A DNA stretch of 64,000 bases from Iris pallida (Eukaryota; Streptophyta; Magnoliopsida; Asparagales; Iridaceae). This document shows positions 34,255 through 45,430 of this stretch, piece after piece; positions within the stretch are counted from its first letter, which is position 1; the number at the start of each line of letters is the position of its first letter. The position numbers and the translations under genes are program-made. The notes beneath the pieces were generated by a model. It searched no databases. It was given only the letters and a program-made list of their open reading frames with translations, and was not told the DNA's origin. The stretch covers positions 31,688,759 to 31,752,758 of the forward strand of contig JANAVB010029819.1 of the NCBI GenBank assembly GCA_029216955.1, given 5' to 3'.

Positions 34255-35718
34255 TTGTGCTCTTTAATGTCAAGAACTATAGCATCTAATGATAGGGTCC
34301 TGCCTCTAACACTGATGTAACCATCCCTGCAAATCAAAATTGTAGGCATATCTACTCCCAAAGGAGTGCTAACACAAAGAGCCATCTTTAATAGGGTCAT
34401 ACATAATTTGTGTTTTTTTGTAAAATCAGACGATATGAAAGAGTGAGTAGCACCAGAATCGAAAAACACCCGGACAGGTATACCTTTGTATAGTAGCATA
34501 CCTGTGATAATATTCTCTTAGGCAAGAGCTTCTGCCTGAGTCAAAGCATAAACCATTCCTTGCGCACCTTCTTGTCGATTCAATGCATTCCCGGTTGGGG
34601 CTGGTAAAGCTTGTGGCAGCTGCCCACGATTCTGATTATTCTGTTGATCATGAGAAGGATTTTGATTCCCTCCTCTGCCTCTGTATTCAGCTGCCCTGTG
34701 GCCTATAGACTCACATTTGAAATACCCAGCACGATAGTCTTCTGTTCGATGTCCAATCGGTGACATTTATTACAACGCGGCAACTACTGAGACCCTCTAT
34801 AGTCACTTGTATTAGGATGCTTAGGTGCGTCATTCTTTTCAGCAGCCAAAGGTCGTTTATGATAGTTGCCTTGACTTCCCTGTGTTGTCCCCCGACCGAC
34901 TGGCTAATGGAACTTCTCCATCTCAAGAGCTATCTCATACACTTCTTTGTAAGATTTACACTTACGACTCAGAATATCACGCTATAGGCCATCATTCAAG
35001 CCTTGCATAAATCTTTTTCACTTGGCATCGTCATTCGGCACCATATAACTAGCAAATGCGACTCTTTTTGGTAATTCAGTTTCATAGTCATCTACCGACA
35101 TATTGCCTTATTTGAGCGCTACGAACTCCTCTTTTCTTCGACGAACAACATGAAGGATAAATTGTGTGATAAAAGCCTGCTTAAAAGTTTCCCATGGTAT
35201 ATTCATATCTGGACTACTACCAAAGAGTGCTTGTCTCTAAGAGTTCCACTATTCTTGGGCCTTGAGATGAAGCTGTACAGCGGTACACTCCACTCGTTAC
35301 TGCCTTGTATATCAAGCATTCGAAAGTAGCCATCCAATGTGTTCAGGAATCCCATCACTTCATCCGTTTCCTCCCTCCCATTGAACTCGGGCGGATCACA
35401 GCTCTTAAACTTCGAGAATTTGAAACTGGACTTCTTTTGTGTTGGCATTTCAGGTTTATCCATCGCCACTAATACAATATCGATTGCTGCTGCCGCTACA
35501 GAAATATTGTGATCGGTCGACCGCGTGGTGATAATCTGAGTCAAATTGTCTATCTTCTTTTGCTGAGCATCAAGTTGCTCCTAGAACTGCTATTGAAGTT
35601 GCTCCTAAAGCTGGCAACGTTGAGCCTCGCTCTTCTTCCTTTAAGCTTCCATTAGTTTCAGTAACTTCTCCATCGGGTCAAACGATCAGGTCGTCTTTGA
35701 GCTATCATCCTTAGTCAT
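34255..35718 (-). pseudogene. gag: Ty3/gypsy gag-protease fragment
   Basis: The start is the ATG at 35718, about 150 bases after the primer site. The gag part has NLTQIITTR, KKSSFKFSKFKSCDPPEFNG and a DEVMGFLNTLDGYF segment (35203-35544). A zinc knuckle region follows (34518-34766) but reads Y-F-K-C-x4-H-x4-Y: the first and last cysteines are tyrosines. The aspartic protease motif FFDSGATHSFIS is intact near 34440-34470. Several frameshifts and stops break the frame, and it is cut at 34254 by an inserted LTR within the protease. RT and integrase are missing. Confidence 0.8.
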
Positions 35719-35871
35719 TCTACAAACAAAAATAGTTACATTAGAACTCATAAAATATTTGTGGGCTTATTGTATGGAACATTATTTCTTGCCAGTACTA
35801 TCGACACATCAACTGAAAAAACCGCATCAAATTTCCATTTGAGAACATTTTCGAAATCTGAGAAATTAAAA

Positions 35872-35887
35872 CCGTGGTCTAATACCA
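35872..35887 (-). other. Primer binding site (initiator Met tRNA type)
   Basis: The minus strand reads TGGTATTAGACCACGG three bases inside the LTR end at 35891. It resembles TGGTATCAGAGC, the complement of the plant initiator-Met tRNA 3' end used by most Ty3/gypsy elements, with a few changes. Confidence 0.7.
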
Positions 35888-35890
35888 ACT

Positions 35891-37250
35891 TGTCATGCCC
35901 CAATTCCGTAAATTATTCGTCCTCGCTTTGACTATAGTGAATCGATCATCCTCGCTGGGCGTGATGTCGTACAAGTCTGGGGTTGCACTTGTACAAGGCA
36001 AGAACGTGCACATTGTGTCCATTTTGAAATAACCAAACACAAAAACTTAGCAGAAACACTAAACACATAGTATAGGAAGAAATAATTGATTTTATTGATA
36101 ATAGCAGCAAAATATAACTTTTCTCAGTACTCTTTAAAATGTCGTTCCAGCTTACATTGATTCATGAAAAGAAAACAACTGATAGGCTGTCATGAAATAA
36201 ATTTCTACTCCATACATTATACCCGTTTATTATAATAAAAATTCTAAGCAACAAATCTTGAAAACTTTGCAATACTTTATGCGTCTTTATTTGAAAGTAA
36301 CTTGAAAATAGTAGCAACCAAAAGCCTTATCTCTCACCCGTGCCTGCACCTTCTACAATACCTATGGAGTAGAGGTCAACACATTATAAAACTACGCTGG
36401 TGAGTCCCTTTGACCCACTCAGCTAAACCAACATTTGTGAAATTAATGACAAATATTTTAAAACATCTTTATTAGGACTAGCAAAATCACAACAATTCAT
36501 AATGAGGCAACATGATAATTTGTGAAAATAACCATTCATTTTACCGTCGGCCGATTCCAGCTTTCCTGCATAAGATACAAGATAATAATAATAATATTTA
36601 CCACCCTTGCACAAGACATTGATTAGTATACATCCTTACAACATGATCACTGGTGTTATTCCACCATTTCGAACGTTGCCATATAGGACTTCGTAGGGTA
36701 TGCGACGCGCCATCCAAATAGGTTGCAAGCCTGAATGAATGTCCTGATACCGTGAGCTACCAAAGCACACTTATATTTCCTCCTAGGTCGAATCGGTCGC
36801 AGTGCCCAGGTACCATTCGAGGAAAAATTTCTTACCTTGGGCATAAATTGTCCATGATCATGCGAATGCGTGTCAGACTCGATAAGCAAAGGGTGCATGG
36901 TAAAAATTTACTTGAAAGTAAATAAGCAGCGGATTCATTCTCATTTATCGCATCGTCACATAGTGATTATCCTATTTCTAGCATTTGTATCATCAATTCA
37001 TATTGCATCAATTCATTATACAATGTAACATTCATCACATCATTTTAGTTCTCATAGGGTAATGTAGCATTTCATTCATTTGGTGTTATTAGCATGCTCA
37101 ATTCATTCAATGTTCATTACACTAGCATTTTAGTGATATTGACTTGTGGTATTAAGCATCATGTTATCGATTAACTGATGTAGCAAGGCAACCAGAAAAT
37201 TTAATTTATTTGCATGAAGGAGTAGTGAAGAAGGGTTAAACCACCACAGA
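35891..37250 (-). repeat. 5' LTR of the minus-strand gag-protease element
   Basis: The LTR end (TGTCATGCCCCAATTCC on the plus strand, from 35891) is fixed by the adjacent primer site. The start was not found: no polypurine tract is expected on this side, and the limit of about 37250 is set only by the next LTR. No reliable coding sequence lies within it; the short open frames at 36423-36614 and 36656-36898 have no recognisable features. Confidence 0.5.
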
Positions 37251-37949
37251 GAATCCACCACTCACCAATTAGAGGATTGTCGAGAGTAACACTCATGCGA
37301 TTATCCTTCAATCACGCATCCGCTTGTAATGGCACCAACATTTTGGTTAATACTCCGTCTCGTTCATGTTCATTTCTCTCAGAATTCTCAAGAATGAATG
37401 TAAGAAAAATCGATAAAACGGACAAGAATCAAATCATTGAAAACGATTAAAAAAAGCATCCATCAAAACCAAACAGCAAAACATCCAGAGAAAACTCTTG
37501 GAAACATTTCAAGAGAAACCGATCCATTAGTTGGAAAGGTTCTTATTATTCGTCCGTGATCGATTCATGGTCGATGATAATTTTCCCAATACTCGATTCC
37601 TAGCGAGTCTATCAAGCCACAAGCCTTACATAGTGGACCATTAGAAGCGGGGCACTACACCTTCTGTATGCAATTGGATAACAAATTTTAATCAACAAAA
37701 TTCTTCTTTAAGTTCTGAGATTTGTTCTCTTTTTCTTGGTCATGGACTCGACTGTTTCGTTGATTCGGAAGCCACTCGCTTGAGGTTTTAAAACAACCTT
37801 CATGTGGTCCCTCATAAGGCCATCCGTAGGAGTTTTCGTGACTCCGCTTTGGTCTCATCAAGCAACGGTGGTCTAGTTATCATCATCACCGATCGACTTG
37901 GTCATTGTCAAGAACGAAGGTAAGCCTGTTTCGTTATCACGCTGCTTCA
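37250..37949 (+). repeat. 5' LTR (3' part) of plus-strand gypsy remnant
   Basis: The LTR end CTGCTTCA at 37949 is followed by AG and a canonical primer site. The left limit is approximate. It is non-coding. Confidence 0.45.
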
Positions 37950-37951
37950 AG

Positions 37952-37967
37952 TGGTATCAAAGCCCCA
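37952..37967 (+). other. Primer binding site (initiator Met tRNA type)
   Basis: TGGTATCAAAGCCCCA closely matches the initiator-Met complement TGGTATCAGAGCCA. It sits two bases after the LTR end and sets the plus orientation of this remnant. Confidence 0.75.
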
Positions 37968-38027
37968 TAGATCGATGATTCCAATTTTTTTTGGAAATCT
38001 TTGGAATTTTTATTTTTAAAAATAATA

Positions 38028-38177
38028 ATGACAAAATCCATCTTTGCACGTAAGAAGTTTGATGCCCTATCAGGCAACATTGAAATATTTTCAAGCAAAG
38101 TTGATATCATGTTAGACATTGTCGGCCTCTTGTTAAACAAATTTGATTCCTATCTGATAAAATGGACAGAGTACTAG
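38028..38177 (+). CDS. Short ORF after the primer site, possible gag start
   Basis: A 49-codon frame begins at the first ATG after the primer site (ATGACAAAATCC at 38028) and ends with TAG at 38175-38177. The position is where gag should start. The peptide (basic start, then amphipathic DIMLDIVGLLLNKFDSYL) shows no domain I can name. It is most likely the truncated N-terminus of gag. Confidence that it is a functional gene is very low. Confidence 0.25.
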   Translation: MTKSIFARKKFDALSGNIEIFSSKVDIMLDIVGLLLNKFDSYLIKWTEY

Positions 38178-38616
38178 ATTTTTTTTGTAACCAAATATAA
38201 CATTGTGGTTGATTTCACGGGTACCGTCCAAGAGACAAAAGGCACAAATGCTTGTCCTACTACCAACTGCCCACAAAAGGGACTCGAGTGTGTCTACAAC
38301 AGTTTTCCCTTAAAAAATAGTTGTCGTTGTTGAATATGAATGTGACGAGATTAAGAAGACCGTATCAAAGTTGGATGCACACATTGCAGATGTTGAGATA
38401 AAATCTTCAAACCCTCAAAAAGAGACTTTCTCATTCGATGGACCATTGTTATCAAAAGCTTTCAATGCTGATGGAAGACCTATTTGTCATAAGCCTCACA
38501 ATGATCCACCAGACACATTGTCTAAGTTCAATCGTCATTTCCAGGGTTTCTGAGATGCTGCAAAAGGTCCTACGTATATCCATTTTTTTTCGAACAGCTT
38601 CAACACACCTCTTTCT
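38178..38616 (+). other. Degraded gypsy interior
   Basis: Between the ORF above and the RT fragment lies decayed interior sequence with short open frames (for example 38371-38553), none recognisable. Gag, protease and the start of RT are expected here in an intact element, so most has been deleted or scrambled. Confidence 0.4.
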
Positions 38617-38816
38617 TTGCATGTTATCTACTTAAATACCTCCTTAGAGACGAAATCTCATGGACATGAGCTTGTGTCAAAGAAAGAGGACCCATGGCAT
38701 ATGTGCATAGATAGTAGGGCTATCGACTGCATCATCATCATCTACCATCAGATTCGGATCCAAGCTAGTGAAGAATGGAAGACTATTTTCAAGACCATAG
38801 AAGCACTCTACAAATG
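38617..38816 (+). pseudogene. Ty3/gypsy RT fragment with internal deletion
   Basis: The frame contains KKEDPWHMCIDSRAI and then directly YHQIRIQASEEWKTIFKT. In intact RTs the first block (PWRMCVDSRAIN) and the YHQIRI-EWKTAF block are separated by roughly 30 residues that include catalytic motif A (the FSKIDL aspartate). That segment is missing, so the enzyme is dead. The fragment is cut at 38816/38817 by the end of LTR A of the LARD-like element. Any further RT sequence would lie beyond that element, outside the window. Confidence 0.75.
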
Positions 38817-41569
38817 TGTCACGACCCACACGAATATACGGGTACGAATACGTGGGCCATCCCAGCCTACGCCGCAGTTTCGGCGGTAGAGCGCGGTCAA
38901 GTAACCAATACTAACTACAACACCTAAATGATCCATAACTATAAAAGTACTCAAATTGCATCACAAAAACTAAGGAAGATAAGACAAGAAAGATAACAAT
39001 ATCACTAGAACAACTAGTATCTACATAAAGATCATACGAGACAAGAATAAACGAAGGAGAAACAAGACAAAACTAAAATAATTACCAGACCTAGAACTCA
39101 AAGGAGACAACTCACGGTGAAGAATACCGAGAACCACCCCAGCTAGCATCATCCTGAAGTCCAATAATGAGGGCATAACAACTCCTAAAAATATTGTCAA
39201 CATATCCAGTCACGATGGGAACGAGTACATAAACTAACGGCAATTCCATGTGAATTGACAAATTCTATAGGAGACAATTATAAAGAAATATAAGATAAAA
39301 ATTAAGACTAGAATATAAACATGATGCGTAAAACTGGACATCATGTCAGAGTATGAAATACTAGAAAGTAAAACAGTACAGAAATATCTGATGTATAAAG
39401 TAAACATAAACGGTGCCTTAAGATAGTAGAGAATTATATGATCGGCTTGGGTCAAGATCGGGCTCTTCCATTTGACCGGCTATGGTGCAAGAACAAGCAC
39501 AGGTAAACCTGGAGATCAGGCCAGCCAAAATGGAAAGCTATGGTGCAAGCAGTATCAGGTTAGGCTTTACCCTACGTGAGGCGAGGGTAAAGCTATGATG
39601 CAAGTAGTAACCAGTAGGGTATGATCACATAACCTCTAATAACTCTCCATCCCTGAGTAGTATAATGGATTCGGACATGTCACGTCATGATGCGGGATTC
39701 TCTAAGAGGGTAGCAAATCCCCTTAGGAATCGGTGTCTATACACGTACAAGAAAATAAGATCGAACAATGTACCAATATACCATGGTACCCATGAATGAC
39801 ATCTCATGATAGGATCCGACGTATACTAGTCCATGTACCATCGTGTCGGGAATCAAGTAAAATACTACAACTGAATCAGATATAGCAGATAACAAGACAA
39901 TGAAAACTATCAGAGAATGTACTCGCCTGCTGTCCTGAACAATAAGTGAGGGTCTATGCCTGAACCGACGTCACAGAGACCTAATATAAAATTACAGAGT
40001 TACTTAGTGTTCTAGAGTAAACAATATGTATATATACATTAATTCTATGCTTCTAGGCCTATTATAGGTCAAACTCAATCAAACTGGGTCAAAGGTTGAC
40101 TTACAGTTGATTTTGGTCAACTGGTCAACACCTAGACCACTCTAGGTTAAACTAGGATAAAGCTAGTCTCTACCTAGAATAGCCTACCCATAAGTCCAAT
40201 TTGGACACAGGGGCAAAAAGGTAATTTTGGATCAAAACGGTATCCGTGTTGGACCCATCTTGCATCGAAAAATGTGTCAGGATAAAAGTTCTCAAAACCT
40301 AGAAAAATATATGTCCACGAATCCAGAATAACGATACAAACTCAACGGTATATCCGGAATTGGATTCCAATGACCCGATCTCAAATTGGTCCGTTGACTC
40401 GGACTGTGGGGCCCGCCTTGCATCGAAATACGTGTCGAGGCCCACGTCCTCCAAATCAAACAACCTTTATATGAATTTATGCCAGAACGACGACACGAGC
40501 CTACTGGTGATGTCAGAATTGGGATCCGGAGTCCCGAGTCCAAAATTAGAATTTTACAAGTACAAAATTAAGAATTCGTACGACCAACTTTGGCGTCGAA
40601 TTCGACCAACCAAACCAACTCACAATGAAGCAAAACTGAAGGGACAAGAAGAGGGTTATACCAGCTGTGAACAAGAACTAACGACACATCAAACGAGCTG
40701 CGACGACGGAGATACAAGTTTGCGAAGTTGGCTCCACAAAACTATCCAAAACTAGTAAAATTTAAAATGTCAACTTGGCGGTCGATTTTGATGTATCAAT
40801 CGATAAAATTAACGGATGAAACCTGAGGGAAGTGAAGAGGTATATACCGAGATTGTGACGTAAGAAACGGATCGACGATCCAACTGTCAAATTTTTTAAA
40901 AAATGTGCTCGGAGTTGGTGCCCCGAGATGTACATTCTGAAATTCGAATTGCGTGTCACGACGGGATTTCGTACAAAATGCACAAACAGCCCATTTTACA
41001 TGTTGGAGACGAAGGTGCGTAGCACGGGAACCTCACCGGGGGTTCGTCGGAGCTGTACGAGGTCGAGGGGGAGGTCGACCACACGGCGGCGTACGGCGGT
41101 GCGCGGTCGTCGGTCGTAGCTGCTGCTGCTGTATAGCGAGCTGCTACTGCTACTACGCCACTGCTGCGGCTGCTGCTGTGTACTGTGGCAGCATGCGAGG
41201 TGGTCGCATGGCTGCCGGCCGAAGGGGAGAAAAGAGAAAGAGAGTGGAGGAGGAGAATGAGATGGTGAGGGTGGTGGTGTAATTAAGAAGGAGAAGAGGA
41301 AGAAGATGATGTGAGAGGAGGGGGTGATGGTGATCGGCTAGGGGTGAGAAGGGGTCGGCTGATGACGATGGGGAGAAGTTGGTGTGTGTGGGTTGAAAAA
41401 GGAGAGAGAGAGAGAGTAATATATATAAAAGAAGGAGAGAGAATTATTATTAGAAAAAGAAAGAGAGAGAGAAAGTTGAGAGAGAGAGAGAACATGGGCT
41501 GGTCGGGCGTGAAGTGGGTGAGGGTGAGGTGGAGTGTAGGAGTGATTTAAGGAGGAGAGAGAAAGGGAG

Positions 41570-41613
<44 letters not shown>

Positions 41614-42435
41614 GTAGAGAGTGAAAGAGAGATATTTTGTATGGGGTGTTTGAGTAGTCAGGAAAGGGGCCTACATGAAGTTTGGGTTGGGTTCAATTGA
41701 GTCGGGTCGGGTCAAAATCAGGCTTGATGCAATAAATGATTTAATTTTAGATATTTATGATCATAGGTAAATAAGTATCATGCGGGGGCTCAATTTAATG
41801 GGACAGAGGTGTCATGTGGATAGTAGGCTTAATGTGGGCCGTGTCCATATTTTAGGTCGACAGGTTTGGGTTGACAGGTTTGGGTCGAAAGGGTGTCCCC
41901 AATTCAAGTCAGAAATAAATGTGACTCCGTGGGATGAATTAAAATTGGGTCTCGTGTCAGAAAAGTTGTGCGAAGTAAATGAAGTACAAGATGGTGTGTC
42001 TGAGTGGGACACGAAGGTCATGGCTGAAGAGTGTCTCGAGCAGATCATGCATGAGAAGTTGGTTTTAAGAAAACGACTAGTCTTGTGCTTCTAAATTAAA
42101 AGTTACGGCAACGTGCATATGATGATCAAAGATAAAAATAGAAAATTTATTAAAAATTATTCAACGATTAAATGGCCTAAATTGGCCCGAAGTTGTGCGA
42201 AGCAAAAAGAGTACAAGGGAACAAGTTTGAGTGGGACATGATATATCAAAATGAAGATAATCTTGTCTACTACAAACTCATGAAAAAGTTTTTCGAGATT
42301 GACATCTCTGACGTTCCAGAAATCAAAGTCACAAAAAAGAGCATTTAATGATAAAAATAATCAAATAAAAATAATTATCGAAAACAATTCTTTCAGAAAA
42401 TTTAAAAAAAATTCCTAAAATTCAGGGGGCTTACA
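38817..42435 (-). repeat. LTR A of the LARD-like element (3' LTR, empty site)
   Basis: On the minus strand the LTR starts TGTAAGCCCCCTGAA at 42435, right after a polypurine tract, and ends GGGTCGTGACA at 38817. It is 3,619 bp long with no coding capacity. It carries the shared tail module (38817-38895), a GCAGGCGAGTACATTCT motif (near 39916-39935, reversed), TTGAC boxes (40065-40140), a GC-rich block (41000-41230), purine-rich simple sequence (41210-41560) and an uninterrupted (TA)n at 41571-41609. It aligns with LTR B (46051-61174) and shows LTR B as it was before LINE B entered. Confidence 0.8.
41571..41609. repeat. (TA)n, uninterrupted paralogue of LINE B target
   Basis: The flanks, GGGAGTTATATA on the left and TATTAAAGTAGAGAGTGAA on the right, match the two sides of LINE B in LTR B (49140 and 60368). 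Confidence 0.9.
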
Positions 42436-42449
42436 TCTTACCCACCTTA
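42436..42449 (-). other. Polypurine tract of LARD-like element
   Basis: The minus strand reads ATAAGGTGGGTAAGA directly before TGTAAGCC, preceded by CGATGATGAAATTCTT. It is the Ty3/gypsy-type arrangement and proves minus orientation. Confidence 0.75.
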
Positions 42450-45204
42450 TAAGAATTTCATCATCGAAATTAAAGGTTGGTAGTGGGGTTAAAACAAGAT
42501 AGAAGGTTTAATCAATATTTTTAGGCACTATCAAAGAACGACGAGTTTTTCACGATCAAGAAAATCAATTCAAAATTATTCAGACTCGACTAGGGAGTTT
42601 GGCACGATAGAATCGTGATATGAACAAAATTATTTATGCACGATTTAAGGAATAAGTTAAGTCATAGGGGCACGATCTTGGTGACGATTAGGAGAATCGA
42701 AAATATAAATGAAGTTCGAGTACAGAGTGATCTGTAGCGCTTAGGTTTGATAAAAATCAGCCTCAAGGTCAAACAGTCCCGAGCAAGGTAAAAAGTTAAC
42801 CATGACCAAAACAACGTTTGGCATAATTTGAGATTTAAAGCCACAGCTTTGTGGGCACACAGTATGAAGTCGCGACTAGGAAAATCAGGAATCGTTCGGT
42901 TATGATCAAGTCAGAATCAGGCCAAAATATCAATTGATAGGATCCAGCTTGATGAAATTAGATTTACGGTTATAGATAGGCACGATCAAGATGAAAACGA
43001 CTTGATTTGGAATTGTTAGGAATAATCAAATGTTTAGCACGAACATTGATCAAGGATTAACCATCTGGTCATGAATAAAATCATGACTCAGACGCGTTCA
43101 AAATTTTATGGAATGATTAACACTTAGGCACGATTTAGAATAGAGCGATGAAAATCAAAAATCTAGTCATGATCAGGAATAAAACCTGAGCACAAGTGAC
43201 TAGAGAATCAAAATTTAGGTACGATAGAAAAATCTATTCTAACACAGTCGTAATTAAAGATCACAGTTTTTAGCACGATCTGAGGGTTAAGATTATCATG
43301 ATCATGAAAATCAAAGTCGGATAGTCATGATCTTAATTAGGTCTAAGAGAAGCAAATGGAGAGGAAAATTCGAGTACAACACGATTGATGGTTAGATTTG
43401 ATGGAAAATAAGACTCTAGGTCGCATAAGCACGATCAAGATCCAAGTTTAGTTGTGAATGACGATAAAATCATGATTTCGAAGTCAAGGTCTTATAAGCA
43501 CGATTTAGGAAGAAATCCAAGTCATTTAGGCACGGTAGAAATTTATTCAGACATGATCAGTTTTTAATTCTAATACGACTAATTTCGTGGTCACACTAGT
43601 TAGTCGTGATCGAAAGTCAAAAAATTTTAGGCACGATTTAGAGACAAAGTAATGTGTATAGTTATAATCGTTAAAATCACAATCAAAGGATTTAAAGTCG
43701 TTTTAGTCATGCCAGGTCATTTAGACATGACTAATCACAAGGAATTTCAGATATAATCAGAAAATCAAATCAAGGTCGAAAGAGTTTAGGCACGAGTATT
43801 TAAAATCTAATATGATCAAAATCGAGAGTTATAGCACGAGTGGTAATATCATTGAAATTCAATCACGATAATTGTTTTGTCTCAATACGATCTAAGTTGA
43901 TCGATTTTGTGAGTAAATCAGAATTGGGCAAGACGGAGAATAAGGTCATCTAAGTCTGAGCACGAGCATCCAATGATGGAAATCCAGGTCACAATTGAAT
44001 TTAATCCAATTGAGTAAGATCAAGGATATGGATATGATCAGAGATATGACCAAAGTCGATTGGTCGTGATCAAGGGAGTTGGGATTCAACGATATTGAAA
44101 ACTCAAAGGATGATTCTAGGATATGGAATAAGTCAAATTCTATTTTGATAGGGAAATCAAAAGACAAGGTTTTATAGGAAAGCCAAGTTAATCATCTCTC
44201 TCTGATACCATCATGTTTATCTGACCATCATTTGTCAGTCATATCTTTAACTCACAAGTCCAAATATGAAAATCAACCCTTATATGACTACTACCAAAAT
44301 TTACACTTCTGTCATGAAGATTGGACCGTGTCATGATTACCATAGGTCTAATTCCTAAATTCCAAAATATAGATCTCAAAACTATCCACTTAATCATCTT
44401 TAAATCCAAATTCTTTCACCATGTCCTAAATTGGATCAGAAACCCCTAAATCAAGTTTATGAAATTATTGAACTTGTTCAAATCACGCTCCGTGTGTTAT
44501 TCCAATCTAATACCACTAGGCCTTACAAAACTTATTCTCCATTATAAAATCAACCTTCATATTTTCTTTAACGTACATTTTCAAATATTATCCATCTTAA
44601 TTAATAATTTTTTTCCATAAAATCTCCATTTTTTAACTCAAATTTTTTTTGTTCTCTATCCTCTTACCAATTTCTTGTCCAATTTTGTATCATTATCGCA
44701 TATAGTTAAATTCTCTTCCCCATTATTAAAATTCCAAAATTTGTACCATAACCTTAATATGAAATATCTCGAGAATCAATAACCTAAAATTATCCAAACT
44801 CAAAAATATTTCAATCTCAGTCATACCTACACCTCAAAATTCTATACTAAGGTCCAACATCTCGTATTCCTACCAAGATACCACTTAATAACAAATTCGT
44901 CTTTCAAGCCAGATGATTTACGATACATCCTTGCCTTTCCCTAGGTAAAGAGATATAAGAGCTCAAAAAAATTTCAAAGTATAGATGAAAGAAGTAGATA
45001 TGAGGTAGTTGATTGGTGTAATCAAGACACGGTTAAGCAAGACGAAGAAAATAATGGTAAGATGAGAAAAATCATCATACGATGAGAGAGGAAAAAGAAT
45101 GATAAAACAAAAAATAATAGTAGGAATTGTTCTTACTCAATAGGTCAAAAGAAGTGAATCAATTTAAGATATGCTCTGATAACCATACACGTCTATCCAA
45201 AATC

Positions 45205-45430
45205 ATGTTGCCAGAATTTTTGCCACGCCAGTAAGCATAGCTGCAATAAACGATGGAGTCCATAACTATGGTATACATCCTATAATCATGTCATCTATAT
45301 TCCTTACCACGCCAACCGGTATGGCTGTAAGAAAATCTAAATTTCATAATTAGGATAGTATATCCAAAATTAGGCTCCATGTCCCTGTCGTGCTAGCTAG
45401 TATGACTGCGATAAATTCTAAACTCCATAA
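45205..45430 (+). repeat. Three degenerate tandem units of about 84 bp
   Basis: The cores TGCCACGCCAGTAAGCATAG, TACCACGCCAACCGGTATGG and GTCGTGCTAGCTAGTATGAC lie about 84 bases apart, each followed by CTGYRA and an A-rich segment. The first unit is seen again at the window end (about 63950-64000). Confidence 0.5.

Noticed and set aside
36656..36898. 80-codon ORF in the minus-strand LTR
   Set aside because: No motif and no codon-level signal; lies inside non-coding LTR sequence.
42500..44000. Spaced GCACGA motifs resembling an array
   Set aside because: Not a CRISPR: the motifs are short, irregularly spaced, and the setting is a plant retrotransposon.
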